DNA of 64,000 nt from Chlamydiota bacterium (GCA_013288825.1 JABDBC010000002.1:1-64000); one strand, 5' to 3'. Shown: positions 23,608 to 33,012, counted from the first letter of the stretch. Made by a program: numbers and translations. The notes: generated by a model not told the origin, from the sequence alone.

Positions 23608-24135
23608 ATGCCACAGCAATATCAATTTCAAGAACTATTTATAGAACAATTGAATGATCTATTTAGTGCTGAAGAACAAATTGCATCAGCATTGCCAAGA
23701 GTGATCTCCATTGTTTCATCCGGGGATCTGCGAGAAGCATTAACACATTATTTGCAGGATGTAAGCAAACATAATGAACATATGAGCATGGTATTTCAAG
23801 AGTTAAATACACAAGCGAGAGGAAGTGTTTGCAAGGCTATTGAAGATATTCTCGAACAGTTGGATAATACCGCAGGTCGCGGGGGAAATTCTGCCGTGAA
23901 GGATGCAGCAATCATTGCAATCGTCCAACGGTTGCAGCATTATAAAATTGCCGTTTATGGTACAGCGAGAACATTTGCACGCCATTTGAGTCAAAATAAG
24001 GCGATGGATTTATTGCAGCATGCGTTGAATGGGGAAGGGGAAGCGGATAAGAAGCTGACTCGTCTTGCAGAGGGGGGCATTTTCACGACAGGCATCAACG
24101 AAGAGGCCATCAAAGAAGTCTCGATGGTACAGTGA
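23608..24135 (+). CDS. DUF892 (YciE/YciF-type) ferritin-like protein
   Basis: This 175-residue four-helix protein of the DUF892 family is linked to stress responses. Family features: an LFIEQLNDLFSAEEQIASALPRVISI start (about 10-35), HNEHMSMVFQELNT (about 56-69), DAAIIAIVQRLQHYKIAVYGTARTFARHL (about 103-131) and a GEGEADKKLTRLAEGG end. Metal ligands common in ferritin-like folds are only partly kept (QHYKIA where the family often has EHYEIA). AAAGGAGATATT precedes ATG 23608. It is monocistronic; 10-bp direct repeats start at its stop codon. Confidence 0.88.
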   Translation: MPQQYQFQELFIEQLNDLFSAEEQIASALPRVISIVSSGDLREALTHYLQDVSKHNEHMSMVFQELNTQARGSVCKAIEDILEQLDNTAGRGGNSAVKDAAIIAIVQRLQHYKIAVYGTARTFARHLSQNKAMDLLQHALNGEGEADKKLTRLAEGGIFTTGINEEAIKEVSMVQ

Positions 24136-24168
24136 TAGACAGTGATAAACAATGATAAACAGTGATAG
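24129..24168. repeat. 10-bp direct repeats at the DUF892 stop codon
   Basis: Four tandem units of ACAGTGATAG/ACAGTGATAA/ACAATGATAA/ACAGTGATAG. The first overlaps the last sense codon and the TGA stop of the DUF892 gene. Confidence 0.8.
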
Positions 24169-24269
24169 ATAGAATAGCCTGTTACTTTTCTTCTTTGTTT
24201 TTTCTTTGTTCCTTGCTTTGTTTTTCTTCTTTATTCTTGCCCGCCCTGATGTGATGCTTGGATATCCTG

Positions 24270-27200
24270 TTATTTTGTTTTCAGGCGGGGTGTGAAAAGG
24301 GTGTAAAGGGCGGGCAGCACGATCAGTGTTAACAGCGTCGAGCTGATCAAGCCCCCAATCACCACTGTTGCAAGAGGTCTCTGCACTTCTGCACCTGCAC
24401 CTTGCGCCAATGCCATCGGCAAAAAGCCCAAAGAGGCAACTAAGGCCGTTACCGCGACTGGACGGAACCGCGTCAAGGCCCCCTTAACAATAGATTCATC
24501 CCAGGGCATCCCCTGTTTGATCAGCTGATTAATATAGCTCACCATAACTAAACCATTTAATACCGCAATTCCTGACAATGCAATAAAACCCACTGCAGCA
24601 GAAATAGAGAATGGGATGTCACGCAGCCACAGGGCAGCAATGCCTCCAGTCAATGCAAGGGGCACCCCTGTGAACACGAGAGCCGCATGTCTGACGGAGT
24701 GAAATGCGGTATAAAGCAGCAGAAAAATCACAGCAAAGCATATCGGAACTACAACCATGAGCCTTTCTCGTGCCGACAAAAGATTCTCAAATTGGCCGCC
24801 CCATTCTATCCAATAGCCTGGTGGGATTTTAGCCTCTTCGGCAATCTTTTGTTTTGCAGTCTCTATAAATGTCGAAAGGTCCGATCCGCGCACATTTGTT
24901 TGTACCATCACCAATCTTTTGCCATTTTCCCGACTGATCTGATTAAGCCCTGTCGTCACTTTGAGGTCAGCCACTTCTTTAAGAGGAATGTAAGCATAGG
25001 TATCTTTGTGCCCTTCTTTCTCTTCTTTTTTGAAATTTTCAGGCGGTAGGGAGATGGGCAGTTTTTCGAGCATCGCCACCTCTTTTCTAATATCTTCAGG
25101 GAGCCTTACCATTAAATCGTAGCGGCGATCCCCTTCAAGAATGATACCAGCCTTACCCCCACCAATGGCAACTTCGACCATCTCTAAAACGTCGCGCATA
25201 TTCAAATGATGGCGGCTCATGGCTTCTCGATTCACATTAATTTCCAAAGTGGGGAGGCCATCGGTTTTATCTACCACGACATCTGCAGCGCCCGGAACTT
25301 TTCTGAGAATAGCCGCGATGGAATCGGCGGTTTTCTTCATGAGTTGGAAATCATCCCCATAGATCTTTACAGCCACATCGCTTCGCACGCCTGCGATGAG
25401 TTCGTTGAAACGCATTTCAATAGGCTGGGTAAATTCATAGGTATTACCGGGTAATTTTTCCAATTCGGTTTCCATTGCTTCAATGAGATCATTTTTACTG
25501 CGATCAGCATTGGCCCATTCGTGACGGGGTTTCAGAATGACAAAAGTGTCAGAAGCATAGGGAGGCATTGGATCTGATGCCATTTCAGCGGTTCCTGTTT
25601 TTGAAAAAACGAAGGCCACTTCATCAAAACCTTTAAGAGTTTTTTCCACCCCGAGCTGCATTGCAGTTGCTTGGGTAAGCGATGTACTAGGAATGCGGGA
25701 AGCCTGCACGGCAATATCGAGTTCGTCAAGAGTGGGAATGAACTCTTGTCCGAGAGAGTTAAACAAAAAACCAGCGGCAATGACCAGGCTAACTGCACCT
25801 GTTGTAATCATATAGGGCACTTTCACAATAGAACGCAACAAAGGCTCATAGAGACTTTTGGCTGCATGAATGAGGATATTTTCCTTTTCACTTACTTTTC
25901 CGCTCACAAAAATGGCGACCATCGCAGGGACAAACGTCAGGGAAAGGATAAAGGCTGCAACAAGTGCATAAATAACCGTCAGAGCCATTGGCTCAAACAT
26001 TTTCCCTTCGATACCGGATAGTGTCAAAATCGGAAGATAGACAGTAATAATGACTGCTTGTCCAAACACCGAAGGCTGGATCATCTCTTTACTTGCTTGA
26101 AGCACCTCATGAAGGCGCTCCTCAAGAGTCAATATACGGCCGAACTCTCGCTGCTTTTCCGACAATTTCCGAAGGCAATTTTCAGCGATGATCACAGCCC
26201 CATCGACGATCAATCCGAAATCGATCGCCCCCAAACTCATCAAGTTTCCGCTGATTTTTGTCTGCACCATGCCAATGGCAGTCATCAACATCGATAATGG
26301 GATCACAAGAGCTGTAATGAGGGCGGCTCTGAAATTCCCCAAGAACATAAAAAGAACCGCGATGACGAGGATGGCACCTTCAGCTAAATTGGTTGCAACG
26401 GTATGAATGGTGGTATCGATGAGTTTTATTCTGCTAAGGACAGGCTTTGCTTCGATTCCGACAGGCAGCGTTTCGTTGATGAGCTCCAACTTTTCTTTTA
26501 CAGCGGTTGCAACAGTGCGGCTATTGGCTCCAATCAACATCATTGCTGTTCCGATCACAGCTTCACTTCCATTTTCACTAGCACTTCCACTGCGAAGCTC
26601 TTTGCCAATACCAACAGTGGCAATATCACCGATTGAAATGGGGACGTTTTCTCGAGTGGTAACGACGATGCTGCTTATGTGTTCGGGAGTTTCTATACGG
26701 CCATCAGCTTTTACCAAATAAGATTCTCCACCATGCTCAATGTAGCCGGCACCAATGTTGAGGTTATTGTCTTTTATGGCTTCTAAAAGATCTTTGAGGG
26801 GTATTCCCAAAGAAATCATTTTTTCAGGATCAGGTTCCACGTGATATTGTCGGACGAATCCGCCGATAGCATCGACGCCTGCGAGACCTTTGATCCCCTT
26901 AAGCTGCGGACGGATGACCCAATCTTGCACTGTGCGCAAATATGCGGCCAATTCGACATCAGATTTCAGGCGATCTCCTTCAGGGGTTACGTAGGAGCCA
27001 TCTTCTTGCCAGCCGTAACGCCCTTCATGGACTTTTTTTTGCCGCATGACTGGATCGAAGTTGACAGCCCACATATAAACTTCGCTGAGACCTGTGGAGA
27101 TAGGACCCATTTTGGGATCGGCTCCGGGCGGTAAGCTTTCGCGAGCTTCGGTGAGGCGTTCATTGATCTGTTGTCGAGCAAAGTAGATATCGACTTTATC

Positions 27201-27494
27201 TTGAAAAATAGCAGTGACTTGCGAGAAGCCATTGCGGGAGAGGGAGCGGGTGCTTTCGAGTCCAGGGATACCGCTCAGGGCAGTTTCGATAGGGAAGGTG
27301 ATTTGCTTTTCTACTTCAATGGGAGAGTAACCTAAAGCTGAGGTATTGATTTGGACTTGGTTATTCGTGACATCGGGAACAGCGTCGATGGGGAGATTTT
27401 TGAGGGCATAAATGCCGTAAGCTGCGATGCATGCGGTGAGCAGTGCGATGAGATAGCGGTAGGTAATAGAAAACGACAGTACTTTTTCAATCAT
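24270..27494 (-). CDS. czcA: CzcA/CusA-family heavy-metal RND transporter
   Basis: This inner-membrane proton-driven pump of 1074 residues exports metal ions through a tripartite envelope channel. The N-terminal helix YLIALLTACIAAYGIYAL is followed by the PDVTNNQVQINTSALGYSP block typical of the heavy-metal (HME) subfamily. The central membrane segment DFGLIVDGAVIIAENCLR (about 423-440) carries the proton-relay Asp/Asp/Glu pattern of CzcA-like pumps. Two large periplasmic loops and the C-terminal membrane bundle (PICFAVIFLLLYTAF..., GVPLALTGGIAALWL, GLISSTLLTLIVLPALYTLF) are complete. It is the last of three minus-strand genes with the adaptor and outer-membrane factor. The substrate (Cu/Ag or Co/Zn/Cd) cannot be fixed by sequence. 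Confidence 0.94.
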   Translation of the reverse strand: MIEKVLSFSITYRYLIALLTACIAAYGIYALKNLPIDAVPDVTNNQVQINTSALGYSPIEVEKQITFPIETALSGIPGLESTRSLSRNGFSQVTAIFQDKVDIYFARQQINERLTEARESLPPGADPKMGPISTGLSEVYMWAVNFDPVMRQKKVHEGRYGWQEDGSYVTPEGDRLKSDVELAAYLRTVQDWVIRPQLKGIKGLAGVDAIGGFVRQYHVEPDPEKMISLGIPLKDLLEAIKDNNLNIGAGYIEHGGESYLVKADGRIETPEHISSIVVTTRENVPISIGDIATVGIGKELRSGSASENGSEAVIGTAMMLIGANSRTVATAVKEKLELINETLPVGIEAKPVLSRIKLIDTTIHTVATNLAEGAILVIAVLFMFLGNFRAALITALVIPLSMLMTAIGMVQTKISGNLMSLGAIDFGLIVDGAVIIAENCLRKLSEKQREFGRILTLEERLHEVLQASKEMIQPSVFGQAVIITVYLPILTLSGIEGKMFEPMALTVIYALVAAFILSLTFVPAMVAIFVSGKVSEKENILIHAAKSLYEPLLRSIVKVPYMITTGAVSLVIAAGFLFNSLGQEFIPTLDELDIAVQASRIPSTSLTQATAMQLGVEKTLKGFDEVAFVFSKTGTAEMASDPMPPYASDTFVILKPRHEWANADRSKNDLIEAMETELEKLPGNTYEFTQPIEMRFNELIAGVRSDVAVKIYGDDFQLMKKTADSIAAILRKVPGAADVVVDKTDGLPTLEINVNREAMSRHHLNMRDVLEMVEVAIGGGKAGIILEGDRRYDLMVRLPEDIRKEVAMLEKLPISLPPENFKKEEKEGHKDTYAYIPLKEVADLKVTTGLNQISRENGKRLVMVQTNVRGSDLSTFIETAKQKIAEEAKIPPGYWIEWGGQFENLLSARERLMVVVPICFAVIFLLLYTAFHSVRHAALVFTGVPLALTGGIAALWLRDIPFSISAAVGFIALSGIAVLNGLVMVSYINQLIKQGMPWDESIVKGALTRFRPVAVTALVASLGFLPMALAQGAGAEVQRPLATVVIGGLISSTLLTLIVLPALYTLFTPRLKTK

Positions 27495-27509
27495 AATATT
27501 AGCCTTTTA

Positions 27510-27803
27510 ATAGTGCTCTTCGTGAACGCGCCCGAGCCCGTGCCCGACCCTCCCTTGCCGCACAATCTTTCGCAATAGTTTTTACCACAGAGATCACAGA
27601 GAGAAGAGGAGGGGAAGAAGAGAAAGTAACCGGATGTTAACATTATCCTTCATATCCTCCTCAGCATATCCTGCCACTTTTTCTACTCCTCTCCCTTCTC
27701 CTCTTCTCTCTGTGATCTCTGTGGTAAAAACTATTGCGAAAGATTGTGCGGCAAGGGAGGTTCGGGCGCGGGCTCGGCGCGGGAGCGTTCACGAAGAGCA
27801 CTA
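27510..27803. repeat. Nested palindrome between czcA and adaptor genes
   Basis: The outer arms are ATAGTGCTCTTCGTGAACGC / CGCGCCCGAGCCCG (27510-27560, inverse about 27757-27803). The middle arms are TTGCCGCACAATCTTTCGCAATAGTTTTTACCACAGAGATCACAGAGAG... (about 27555-27625 and inverse). The centre holds tacked-on GGATATGAAGG/ATCCTTCATATCC fragments. A further half copy of the CACAGAGA arm lies at 27825-27853. It separates two genes of one operon. Confidence 0.92.
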
Positions 27804-27866
27804 TCCTTCATATCCTGTTACTTCTTCTCTCTCTGTGATCTCTGTGGTAAAATATTATATCAATGA

Positions 27867-29021
27867 TCAATGATCGTGGCCGCCGCCGCCCTTGCCTAAC
27901 TCAGCCTTCAAAAGAAATGTCTCCGTCGATGCATAGGGCTCGCCCGCTTGTAGACCTTCCGCAATCTCCACATATTTGCCATCAGATTTGCCCAAAACAA
28001 CTTCTTGCTTCAAAAACCCTTCTGGATGGGGTACAAATATATAGCTTTCTCCGTTTTCTGTCTGAACTGCTTTCTTCAAAACAGCCACAGGCACATCAAC
28101 TTTATCAATTACAATGTTAGCAGTGACATAAGTCCCAGGAAACCATGTTCGTGATTTATTCGGTATCGTCGCGATAGCAGCAGCAGTCCGCGTCCCTTCA
28201 TCGATGATTGGACAAAGTTGAGTCAGTTCCCCTTCGCTTTTTATGTGCTCGTCTCTGATGGGGGTGACGATAATTTTATTGCCCAACTTTACTTGTGAAA
28301 GATGTTGGGGATAAATGCCCAGTTCGACCCACACTGTATCGAGATCTGCAATCGTATAAAGATGGTCGTCTTCACTGACGTATGAGCCTACCGAGATATC
28401 TTTCGCTATGACAACACCATTGATAGGAGCTTTGATTTCATAGCAACATAGGCCGCTCATCTTGTCACGTGTCAATTGATCAATCTGAGATTGATTCAAA
28501 CCAAAAATATAGAGTTTTTGTTGGGCGACTTCTCGGTTAATTTCAGCTTCTTTTGCATTTAAGCATGCATGGAGGTAGTCTTGTTCAGGAGATACTTTTT
28601 TGTTCTTCAGCTGTTCTTCAGAGGCCAGCATTTGCAACGCAAGGGCTTCGCGCTTAATCGCTGTGATGTATGCTGCTTTGGCTTCTGCAACCTCTTTGCT
28701 TTCCAAAACAGCGAGCGTTTCATCGGCGAAGACGGCATCGCCAATGTTCCTGGAGACTTGGGCAACGGTTCCATCGGCCTTGGCAACGACGTGGGCTTGA
28801 TGGTGCTGGTTTATGGTAATTTTTCCTGGAATCGAGATCATGATTCGCAATGTCTGGGGTTTGGCGATTTGGGTTTCTATGCCAGCGGTCGCAATCTGCT
28901 CGGGAGATAGGGCAACGTGATTCTCATGATCGTGGTCGTCGTGATCATGGTCGTCGTTGTGTGCAAAGCAACATGAAGTGGCCAAAACACCAATAACAAA
29001 GATCGATCTAAAAAAAGACAT
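27867..29021 (-). CDS. czcB: RND efflux periplasmic adaptor (CzcB/CusB type)
   Basis: This membrane-fusion protein connects the RND pump to the outer-membrane channel. The start at 29021 (MSFFRSIF, 384 aa) is chosen because GGAG lies 6 nt upstream; the longer frame from 29063 adds residues from a palindrome arm. The signal peptide ends near CCFA, and LATSC could also be a lipobox. The mature N terminus is a His/Asp metal-binding stretch (HNDDHDHDDHDHENH). Next come the barrel-sandwich half motif (ADGTVAQVSRNIGDAVFADETLAVL), an alpha-hairpin rich in Ala/Glu (about 110-180), the second half (IKAPINGVVIAKDISVGSYV), a beta-barrel domain and a C-terminal GGGGHDH. The adaptor precedes czcA on the same strand. 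Confidence 0.92.
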   Translation of the reverse strand: MSFFRSIFVIGVLATSCCFAHNDDHDHDDHDHENHVALSPEQIATAGIETQIAKPQTLRIMISIPGKITINQHHQAHVVAKADGTVAQVSRNIGDAVFADETLAVLESKEVAEAKAAYITAIKREALALQMLASEEQLKNKKVSPEQDYLHACLNAKEAEINREVAQQKLYIFGLNQSQIDQLTRDKMSGLCCYEIKAPINGVVIAKDISVGSYVSEDDHLYTIADLDTVWVELGIYPQHLSQVKLGNKIIVTPIRDEHIKSEGELTQLCPIIDEGTRTAAAIATIPNKSRTWFPGTYVTANIVIDKVDVPVAVLKKAVQTENGESYIFVPHPEGFLKQEVVLGKSDGKYVEIAEGLQAGEPYASTETFLLKAELGKGGGGHDH

Positions 29022-29082
29022 CAGAGACTCCATACCTTTAACAGTTTGATAAACCAATAGCACTTCCAGCTAAAGTCACAAC

Positions 29083-29326
29083 ATTAGGCTAATGAAGTAA
29101 ACATCTAAGAAGAAAAGTAACAGGATATGCAGGATCAGGCAGGATATGAAGGATAGCAAGTATCCTCCTGTCATTCAAAAGAATTTCCAATGGATCTAAG
29201 GCCGGGAGGCCTTAGATCCATTGGAAATTCTTTGTATATCAAGAGGATGCTTGCTATCCTTCGTATCCTGCCTGATCCTGCATATCCTGTTACTTTTCTT
29301 CTTAGATGTTTACTTCATTAGCCTGG
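29083..29326. repeat. Palindrome spanning the tolC-like 3' end
   Basis: The left arm ATTAGGCTAATGAAGTAAACATCTAAG...GGATATGCAGGATCAGGCAGGATATGAAGGATAGCAAG (29083-29160) is mirrored at about 29245-29326. An inner palindrome AAGAATTTCCAATGGATCTAAGGCC / GGCCTTAGATCCATTGGAAATTCTT is centred near 29203. The right arm contains the stop codon of the outer-membrane factor gene. Confidence 0.92.
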
Positions 29327-30565
29327 TGCATTGCCAACCAGCCGGTAGACGTCTATCAGCTTATCATGAAATTCGACAAGTGTGTCAATATATTGTTCTT
29401 CAATTTCAAAGAGGGTCCGCTGAGCATCTAACAGTTCAAGATAATCGTATTTGCCCTCTTGATATCCCTCTCTTGCAGAATCAAATGCTTCCATTGCCGC
29501 AGCCAAGATATTATCTCTATACGCCAAACAGTCTTTATATGCGGTAAGTAAATTATCATAAGTATAAGCAAGTGACATGTTTAATGCTAGGATGTTCTCT
29601 CTTTTAAGTTCTTGAAGCTGAGTGAGTTCATGCTGAGCACGGCAGATGTTCCCCTGATTTCTATCAAAAATAGGCAAAGGAATGGAAACTCCCAATGTGA
29701 GACTGCTTTTCTCATGTCTCTCGCAAGTAACTCCTGCAGTAACAGTCAGATCGGGTACTGATAAGGCGACTTCCTGTTCTATTATCCCTCGTGCTGTGCA
29801 AATCTCGATCTCCCATTTCATCATATTGGGGTTGCGATATAGAAGAGCTTCTAGAGAAGCATAGCTTGGAAGGGGGATTATTTCAAAAAGAGGAAAACAG
29901 ACATTCTCGAAATCTGGATTTAAATTATTCCAAAAAGCGGCAAGATTTCTTTTAGCAAGGCCAAATTGCCTTACAGCCTTTTCATGAGCCAACGTGGAGG
30001 TTGTGACAGAGATCTCAGCTTTTCTCGCCTGTAACGAAGCGACCTTTCCTGCATCGACTTTTGTGGTGACCGATTGGTAGAGTTGTTCTGCAATATGTTT
30101 CTGCCTTTCAGCAATTCTTACATGCTCTTGAGCCGCAGCCACATCAATTAGGGCTTTTGACACATTGCTAGATATGTCGAGTTTAGCGTTTTCTAGTTCC
30201 CATAGGGCTTCAGAAATGCCAAGAGCAGCAATATATTCCCGTTTTGAACGCTTGCCCCCCATTTCAAAAAATTGGGTAATCGCGAAGAGTAGCTCAGCAT
30301 CATTGCAATCTCTGTGTGAACGCCAGGAGCCTGGGCCGCTGAGTTCGACAGTAGCAACAGGATTAGGGAGAAGTCCTGCCTGATAGGCTTCAGCGCTGCG
30401 TATGCTGACTTCAGCATTTGCAGCTGACAGTGTGGGGGAGCAATGGTAAGCGCGTTCAATAGCGGAGTCAATGGTTAGAAGGGGTGATGCGGAGAGGCAA
30501 TGGCAGCTGGAAGTAGCTAGGGCGGTGGCAAGGAAGGAAAATTTTAAAAAGTGTAGTTGTTTCAT
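29318..30565 (-). CDS. czcC: TolC/CzcC-family outer-membrane efflux factor
   Basis: Outer-membrane channel of the tripartite efflux system, 415 residues from ATG 30565 (MKQLHFLKFSFLATALA..., a signal peptide ending near CHCLSA). The frame is open 68 codons further upstream, but that part is repeat sequence and has no signal. The TolC duplicated structure is visible. Repeat 1 has LLTIDSAIERAYHCSPTLSAANAEVSIRSAEAYQAGLLPNPVATVEL (about 31-77), then a long helix pair. Repeat 2 has LYRNPNMMKWEIEICTARGIIEQEVALSVPDLTVTAGV, SIPLPIFDRNQGNI and EGYQEGKYDYLELLDAQRTLFEIEEQYIDTLVEF. It is first in the CBA order. Its 3' end lies inside a palindrome. Confidence 0.92.
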   Translation of the reverse strand: MKQLHFLKFSFLATALATSSCHCLSASPLLTIDSAIERAYHCSPTLSAANAEVSIRSAEAYQAGLLPNPVATVELSGPGSWRSHRDCNDAELLFAITQFFEMGGKRSKREYIAALGISEALWELENAKLDISSNVSKALIDVAAAQEHVRIAERQKHIAEQLYQSVTTKVDAGKVASLQARKAEISVTTSTLAHEKAVRQFGLAKRNLAAFWNNLNPDFENVCFPLFEIIPLPSYASLEALLYRNPNMMKWEIEICTARGIIEQEVALSVPDLTVTAGVTCERHEKSSLTLGVSIPLPIFDRNQGNICRAQHELTQLQELKRENILALNMSLAYTYDNLLTAYKDCLAYRDNILAAAMEAFDSAREGYQEGKYDYLELLDAQRTLFEIEEQYIDTLVEFHDKLIDVYRLVGNAPG

Positions 30566-30750
30566 AATCTTCAAGATATACAGTTTCCAGGCATTTTTTA
30601 CCACAGACTTATGAAACAGACATTCGAAAGAGATTAAACGCAAAGCTCCCTGCCGGAGGGGCAATCGGGTGGGTTCGTCTTTGACATGCTCCGGATCTTT
30701 CGATAAATAACTTGAGTTATTTACGAGGCGCAAAGACCCGAAGCCGCAAA

Positions 30751-30917
30751 GAAGGGACCTAAAGGACAAAGGACGTAAAGGACATAAGGGACATAAAGGA
30801 CTTTAAAGGACAAAGGACATAAGGGACAAGGGACATTTGTTGCACCTGTCGTTTAGGTCCTTTGTCCTTTAAAGTCCTTTATGTCCCTTATGTCCTTTAC
30901 GTCCTTTGTCCTTTCTT
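30751..30917. repeat. GGAC 9-bp repeat hairpin, copy 5
   Basis: GAAGGGACCTAAAGGACAAAGG... and its inverse ending CCTTTCTTTG. It overlaps the 3' end of the ROK kinase gene, supplying its last codons. The gap 30566-30750 also holds a CACAGA fragment and a short TAAATAAC-TTGA-GTTATTTA palindrome (about 30704-30723). Confidence 0.92.
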
Positions 30918-31879
30918 TGTGTATCATGTTTCAGCGCGGCACCGATGACAACAGCATATGATCCAAGCTGCGATTGCACAATCTCCAATCCCTGTACCGA
31001 TGCCCGAACAGCCTTGTGCTTCACTCCACTTTCAAGCTTCTGTACTAACTCAGGCAACCCATCAATCACGCCCCCTCCCAAAATAATCCGCTGTGGATTC
31101 AACAGGTTCACAATATTCACAAGACCTGCTGTCAGTGCTTCTATCGCTTCCTCAATAACCTTTAAAGCAATGGAATCGCCCTGAAGATAAGCCTCCTCAA
31201 CAACTTTGGCTGTCAATTTTGCGAATTTTCCTCCCGACAGCTTTAATAGTAACGCCCCGCTTTCAGGATTTTGCTGCACATATTCTTGCGCTCGCTTTCC
31301 TATTGCCAGCCCCCCTGCTATTGCTTCGAGGCATCCATACTGCCCACATCCACATTGCGGTCCGTTAAGCGAAACAATCGTATGGCCAATTTCCCCTGCG
31401 GTATTGCTATAACCTTCTATCAGGCGTCCCTGCGATACAATGCTTCCTCCAATTCCGGTGCCAACAAATACCGCTGCAAAATCGGTCATGTTTCGCCCTG
31501 CGCCATAATGCCATTCTGCCCATGTCGCAGCACGCACATCGTTCATCACCTTCACTGGAATTCCCCGGAAAACATCTGATAAATCTTTTTGAAGGGGTAC
31601 ATTTGTCCAACCTAGATTTGGTGCATAGTAGACAAAGCCTGTGTTGGGATCTACCTGTCCTGCAATGCCGACTCCGATGCTTTCTGGCGGGCATTCCATG
31701 GGTTTGATCAGAGAATTAATGGCATCGAAAATTATTTTTAAAACGGATTTATATCCTCTGGATGCATTTGTAGGGCTTTGTATGGAGTGTTCGACTTTTC
31801 CCTGGGGGGTGACAAGAGCGACTGCGACTTTAGTTCCGCCGATATCTACTCCGATGGTCCAAGGTTCCATAATCACCAA
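30869..31879 (-). CDS. ROK-family sugar kinase (glucokinase-like), with repeat-encoded tail
   Basis: ATP-dependent hexose kinase of the ROK type, 336 residues. The phosphate-binding motif is GVDIGGTKVAVALV (about 10-23). The catalytic region VKVMNDVRAATWAEWHYGAG (about 104-123) includes the family's conserved Asp. FVGTGIGGSIVSQGRLIEGYSNTAGEIGHT...CGCGQYGCLEAIAGG (about 136-189) is the full ROK signature, with His and three zinc Cys. The substrate is probably glucose, but fructose or N-acetyl sugars are possible. The end (RKDKGRKGHKGHKGL) comes from the GGAC hairpin and is nearly identical to the YbeY tail; the native end is near ALKHDTQ. The start may be Met1 or Met4 (31870). Confidence 0.9.
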   Translation of the reverse strand: MVIMEPWTIGVDIGGTKVAVALVTPQGKVEHSIQSPTNASRGYKSVLKIIFDAINSLIKPMECPPESIGVGIAGQVDPNTGFVYYAPNLGWTNVPLQKDLSDVFRGIPVKVMNDVRAATWAEWHYGAGRNMTDFAAVFVGTGIGGSIVSQGRLIEGYSNTAGEIGHTIVSLNGPQCGCGQYGCLEAIAGGLAIGKRAQEYVQQNPESGALLLKLSGGKFAKLTAKVVEEAYLQGDSIALKVIEEAIEALTAGLVNIVNLLNPQRIILGGGVIDGLPELVQKLESGVKHKAVRASVQGLEIVQSQLGSYAVVIGAALKHDTQRKDKGRKGHKGHKGL

Positions 31880-31928
31880 AAAATTTTACAATAGATTTAA
31901 AGGGACTTGTGCATTATACTATACCTTT

Positions 31929-32025
31929 GCCGGGGACCTTGTGGAACGGAGCGGTCCGAACCAGGTCAGGACAGGAATGTAGCAGCCTTTAGGATGCGGT
32001 TTCGTGCCTCGAGACAATCTCCGGC
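31929..32025 (+). ncRNA. ffs: SRP RNA (small bacterial 4.5S type)
   Basis: The sequence contains the conserved Ffh-binding core: CCAGGTCAGG, then GGAA, then AGCAGCC (about 31960-31987). It is enclosed by pairing arms GCCGGGGA at the 5' end and TCTCCGGC at the 3' end, with further pairing between GGTCCG and CGGTTTCG-like segments. A T-run (TTTTTCTTTT) follows directly and serves as terminator. The length of about 97 nt fits the short bacterial form that lacks the Alu domain. A TATACT box lies about 12 nt upstream (31915-31920). Confidence 0.95.
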
Positions 32026-32034
32026 TTTTTCTTT

Positions 32035-33012
32035 TCATTCCCAGATGCGTTTGCGGACTTTGAAATCCTGCAGCTTCTCCTCTTCAACACCCGGCTCGAC
32101 CAACGGCCGCCTCTTCCCTGCAATAATCACGTGACTGATCCCATTTTCATATGAGACATTCCGACAAATCTTTTCAAGAAAAAGCAGTGTCCCTTTGCTC
32201 TGCTTAATGAAACTGACTAATGGCCTAAAAATCCATTGTAGAGCCCACCACACATGGGATAACCCCCAGGAGCTATTCCATTTAAACCAATAGCGACTGA
32301 GGCCTTTCCGTTCGCTTAGCGCCTCCTTGCGGTACTCAGGATCGCTTGAGGCTTTGACAAAATGATGAGGAGCTTCTAAAACACCAAGAAATCGAATGTA
32401 CAAGGCATGGTGGCTAAATTTCCATCGCGTGATCTTCAGTTCGGTTTCGGCAAGCTCAATGAAGCGCTGCAGGGAATCCTCGGAATAAATATCGATGGGA
32501 GTAGAACACACCACAATCCCCTCTCGCGTTACTAAACGGGCCAATTCGGAAAAAAAGAGGCGAAAATCATCGTGTGGAAGATAGGCGATGAGGTCGGCCG
32601 CCACGACAATATCAAAGAAATCATCGTCCAAACTTGTCCTTGGAACATATTCCAATTGAGTTTTGATGTTTGGAAAGTGCTTTTCTTCGAGAATTTTCAA
32701 AGCATTGCTTGCGATATCCACAGCGACTACTGAGGCTCCTGCTGAGGCTAAGAGCTCGCTTAAGACTCCTCTGCCGCATCCCAAGTCCACTGCTTTCTTA
32801 TTCTCTGGATCTGTGCAGTCCGCAATCACCTTCCACGTGCGCGCAATTCTTTCCCGCTGCATGGCATCGCGATGGGGATCAAATTGTGCGGGATTGGTGT
32901 GCCATAATCTCTCGAATTTAGCTCGCGTGGAATCTCTGCGGCTGACTTTTTGAGAAGTGGAATTGTCGGGCTTTTCGCTGACTGCAATGATTTGTAAACG
33001 ACTATTGCTCAT
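32035..33012 (-). CDS. Class I SAM-dependent methyltransferase
   Basis: The 325-residue protein has a methyltransferase domain at about 50-200. Motif I is KAVDLGCGRGVLSELLASAGASVVAVDIASNALKIL (about 73-108), followed by FDIVVAADLIAYLPHDDFRLFFSELARLVTREGIVVCSTP, the UbiG-like post-I and motif III segments. A C-terminal part of about 120 residues contains WALQWIFRPLVSFIK and may contact the membrane. The substrate is unknown. Its ATG overlaps the asnB stop by 4 nt, so the pair is translated together and may act on the same small molecule or glycan. Confidence 0.86.
   Translation of the reverse strand: MSNSRLQIIAVSEKPDNSTSQKVSRRDSTRAKFERLWHTNPAQFDPHRDAMQRERIARTWKVIADCTDPENKKAVDLGCGRGVLSELLASAGASVVAVDIASNALKILEEKHFPNIKTQLEYVPRTSLDDDFFDIVVAADLIAYLPHDDFRLFFSELARLVTREGIVVCSTPIDIYSEDSLQRFIELAETELKITRWKFSHHALYIRFLGVLEAPHHFVKASSDPEYRKEALSERKGLSRYWFKWNSSWGLSHVWWALQWIFRPLVSFIKQSKGTLLFLEKICRNVSYENGISHVIIAGKRRPLVEPGVEEEKLQDFKVRKRIWE

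Noticed and set aside
24687-27134. Plus-strand ORFs opposite czcA
   Set aside because: Shadows of a complete RND transporter gene.
27510-27853. CACAGAGA and CTCTGCGTC palindromes as insertion sequences
   Set aside because: No transposase gene, no target duplications seen, and arms nested on a shared axis.
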